6,486 bases of DNA from Bryobacterales bacterium (GTDB lineage: Bacteria; Cyanobacteriota; Vampirovibrionia; Obscuribacterales; Obscuribacteraceae), in contig CAJCHQ010000874.1 of NCBI GenBank assembly GCA_903970295.1, positions 1 to 6,486 of the forward strand, read 5' to 3'. The translations under genes were made by a program, and so were the position numbers. Positions 6,335 through 6,486 of the stretch are shown here, one piece after another; position 1 is the first letter of the stretch; every line of letters starts with the position of its first letter. Below the pieces are notes generated by a model. That model saw only the letters and a program-made list of their open reading frames with translations. It ran no database searches and was not told the origin of the DNA.

Positions 6335-6486
6335 AGGGGCAGCAGCTACTGTCCGCGCACAAACGAAAGGTATCAACCGATTGTGACCAAGCCGTGATCG
6401 TTTGACACAATTGCTCAAAAAAGTGGCTTCAAATGCCAGTCCAGGTTGTCATCAACCGAGCGGCAAAATGCTCGCCATCGACTCGC
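6335..6486. other. Upstream non-coding region and right edge; possible gene end not resolved
   Basis: These 152 bases hold no recognisable RNA gene, mobile element or strong hairpin. At the edge, two minus-strand frames are open from the window end to stops at 6415-6417 and 6429-6431. They give short tails (ending HLKPLF and TTWTGI) that could be the last codons of an upstream gene. They disagree in frame and neither is long enough to judge. A plus-strand ATG at 6433 is open for 18 codons to the edge but has no ribosome binding site. Confidence 0.3.

Noticed and set aside
6380..6400. CGAT...ATCG ends around a GTGA-containing core, resembling a CRP-type operator
   Set aside because: Only the outer four bases pair. 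The inner GTGA motifs are in direct and not inverted orientation, so it is not a CRP/FNR palindrome.
6402..6407. Plus-strand TTGACA, a perfect -35 hexamer near the right edge
   Set aside because: No acceptable -10 lies 16-18 bp downstream (the bases there read GGCTTC), so it does not form a promoter.

Overview
The window holds four complete minus-strand genes and one cut by the left edge. Four of them form a compact block that encodes the membrane arm of a Hyf-type (group 4, energy-converting) [NiFe]-hydrogenase or hydrogenase-related complex. The fifth, upstream of the block in transcription order, encodes a large exported protein of no family I recognise. The sequence has intermediate GC, dense coding and normal bacterial Shine-Dalgarno sites. 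A 633-aa protein with a classical signal peptide sits beside a formate-hydrogenlyase-like membrane module. I read this as a bacterium, probably with a double membrane. I cannot place the lineage from the sequence alone; a little-studied environmental lineage is possible, but that is only an impression.

Layout, read right to left in transcription order. From 6486 to 6271 is a non-coding leader with a possible weak promoter and a strong ribosome binding site. The right edge may also hold the last codons of another gene, but no frame stands out. From 6270 to 4369 is the exported protein: signal peptide, a long Ala/Ser/Thr/Pro-rich and acidic linker, then alternating glycine-rich hydrophobic segments and charged helices. 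A 111-bp gap follows, with two small perfect hairpins and a 7-bp direct repeat. Then come hyfB (4257-2260), hyfC (2263-1112), hyfE (1112-411) and hyfF (402 to the left edge, incomplete). Junctions inside the block are a 4-nt overlap, a 1-nt overlap and an 8-nt gap, so this is one translationally coupled operon.

How the parts work together: HyfB and HyfF are Mrp/NuoL-type proton-channel subunits. HyfC is the NuoH-type anchor that joins the membrane arm to the soluble electron-transfer arm. HyfE is a small NuoK-like subunit. In known complexes the soluble arm (HyfG large subunit, HyfI small subunit, ferredoxin-like HyfH) reduces protons or passes electrons, and the membrane arm pumps ions. Those genes are not in the window; they would be expected beyond the left edge. 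Without them it is undecided whether this is a true hydrogenase or a hydrogenase-related (Ehr-type) complex lacking the Ni ligands.

The points most worth a second look are the unassigned exported protein with its apparent repeated architecture, an insertion of about 55 residues in the periplasmic loop of HyfC, and a B-C-E-F order with no hyfD.
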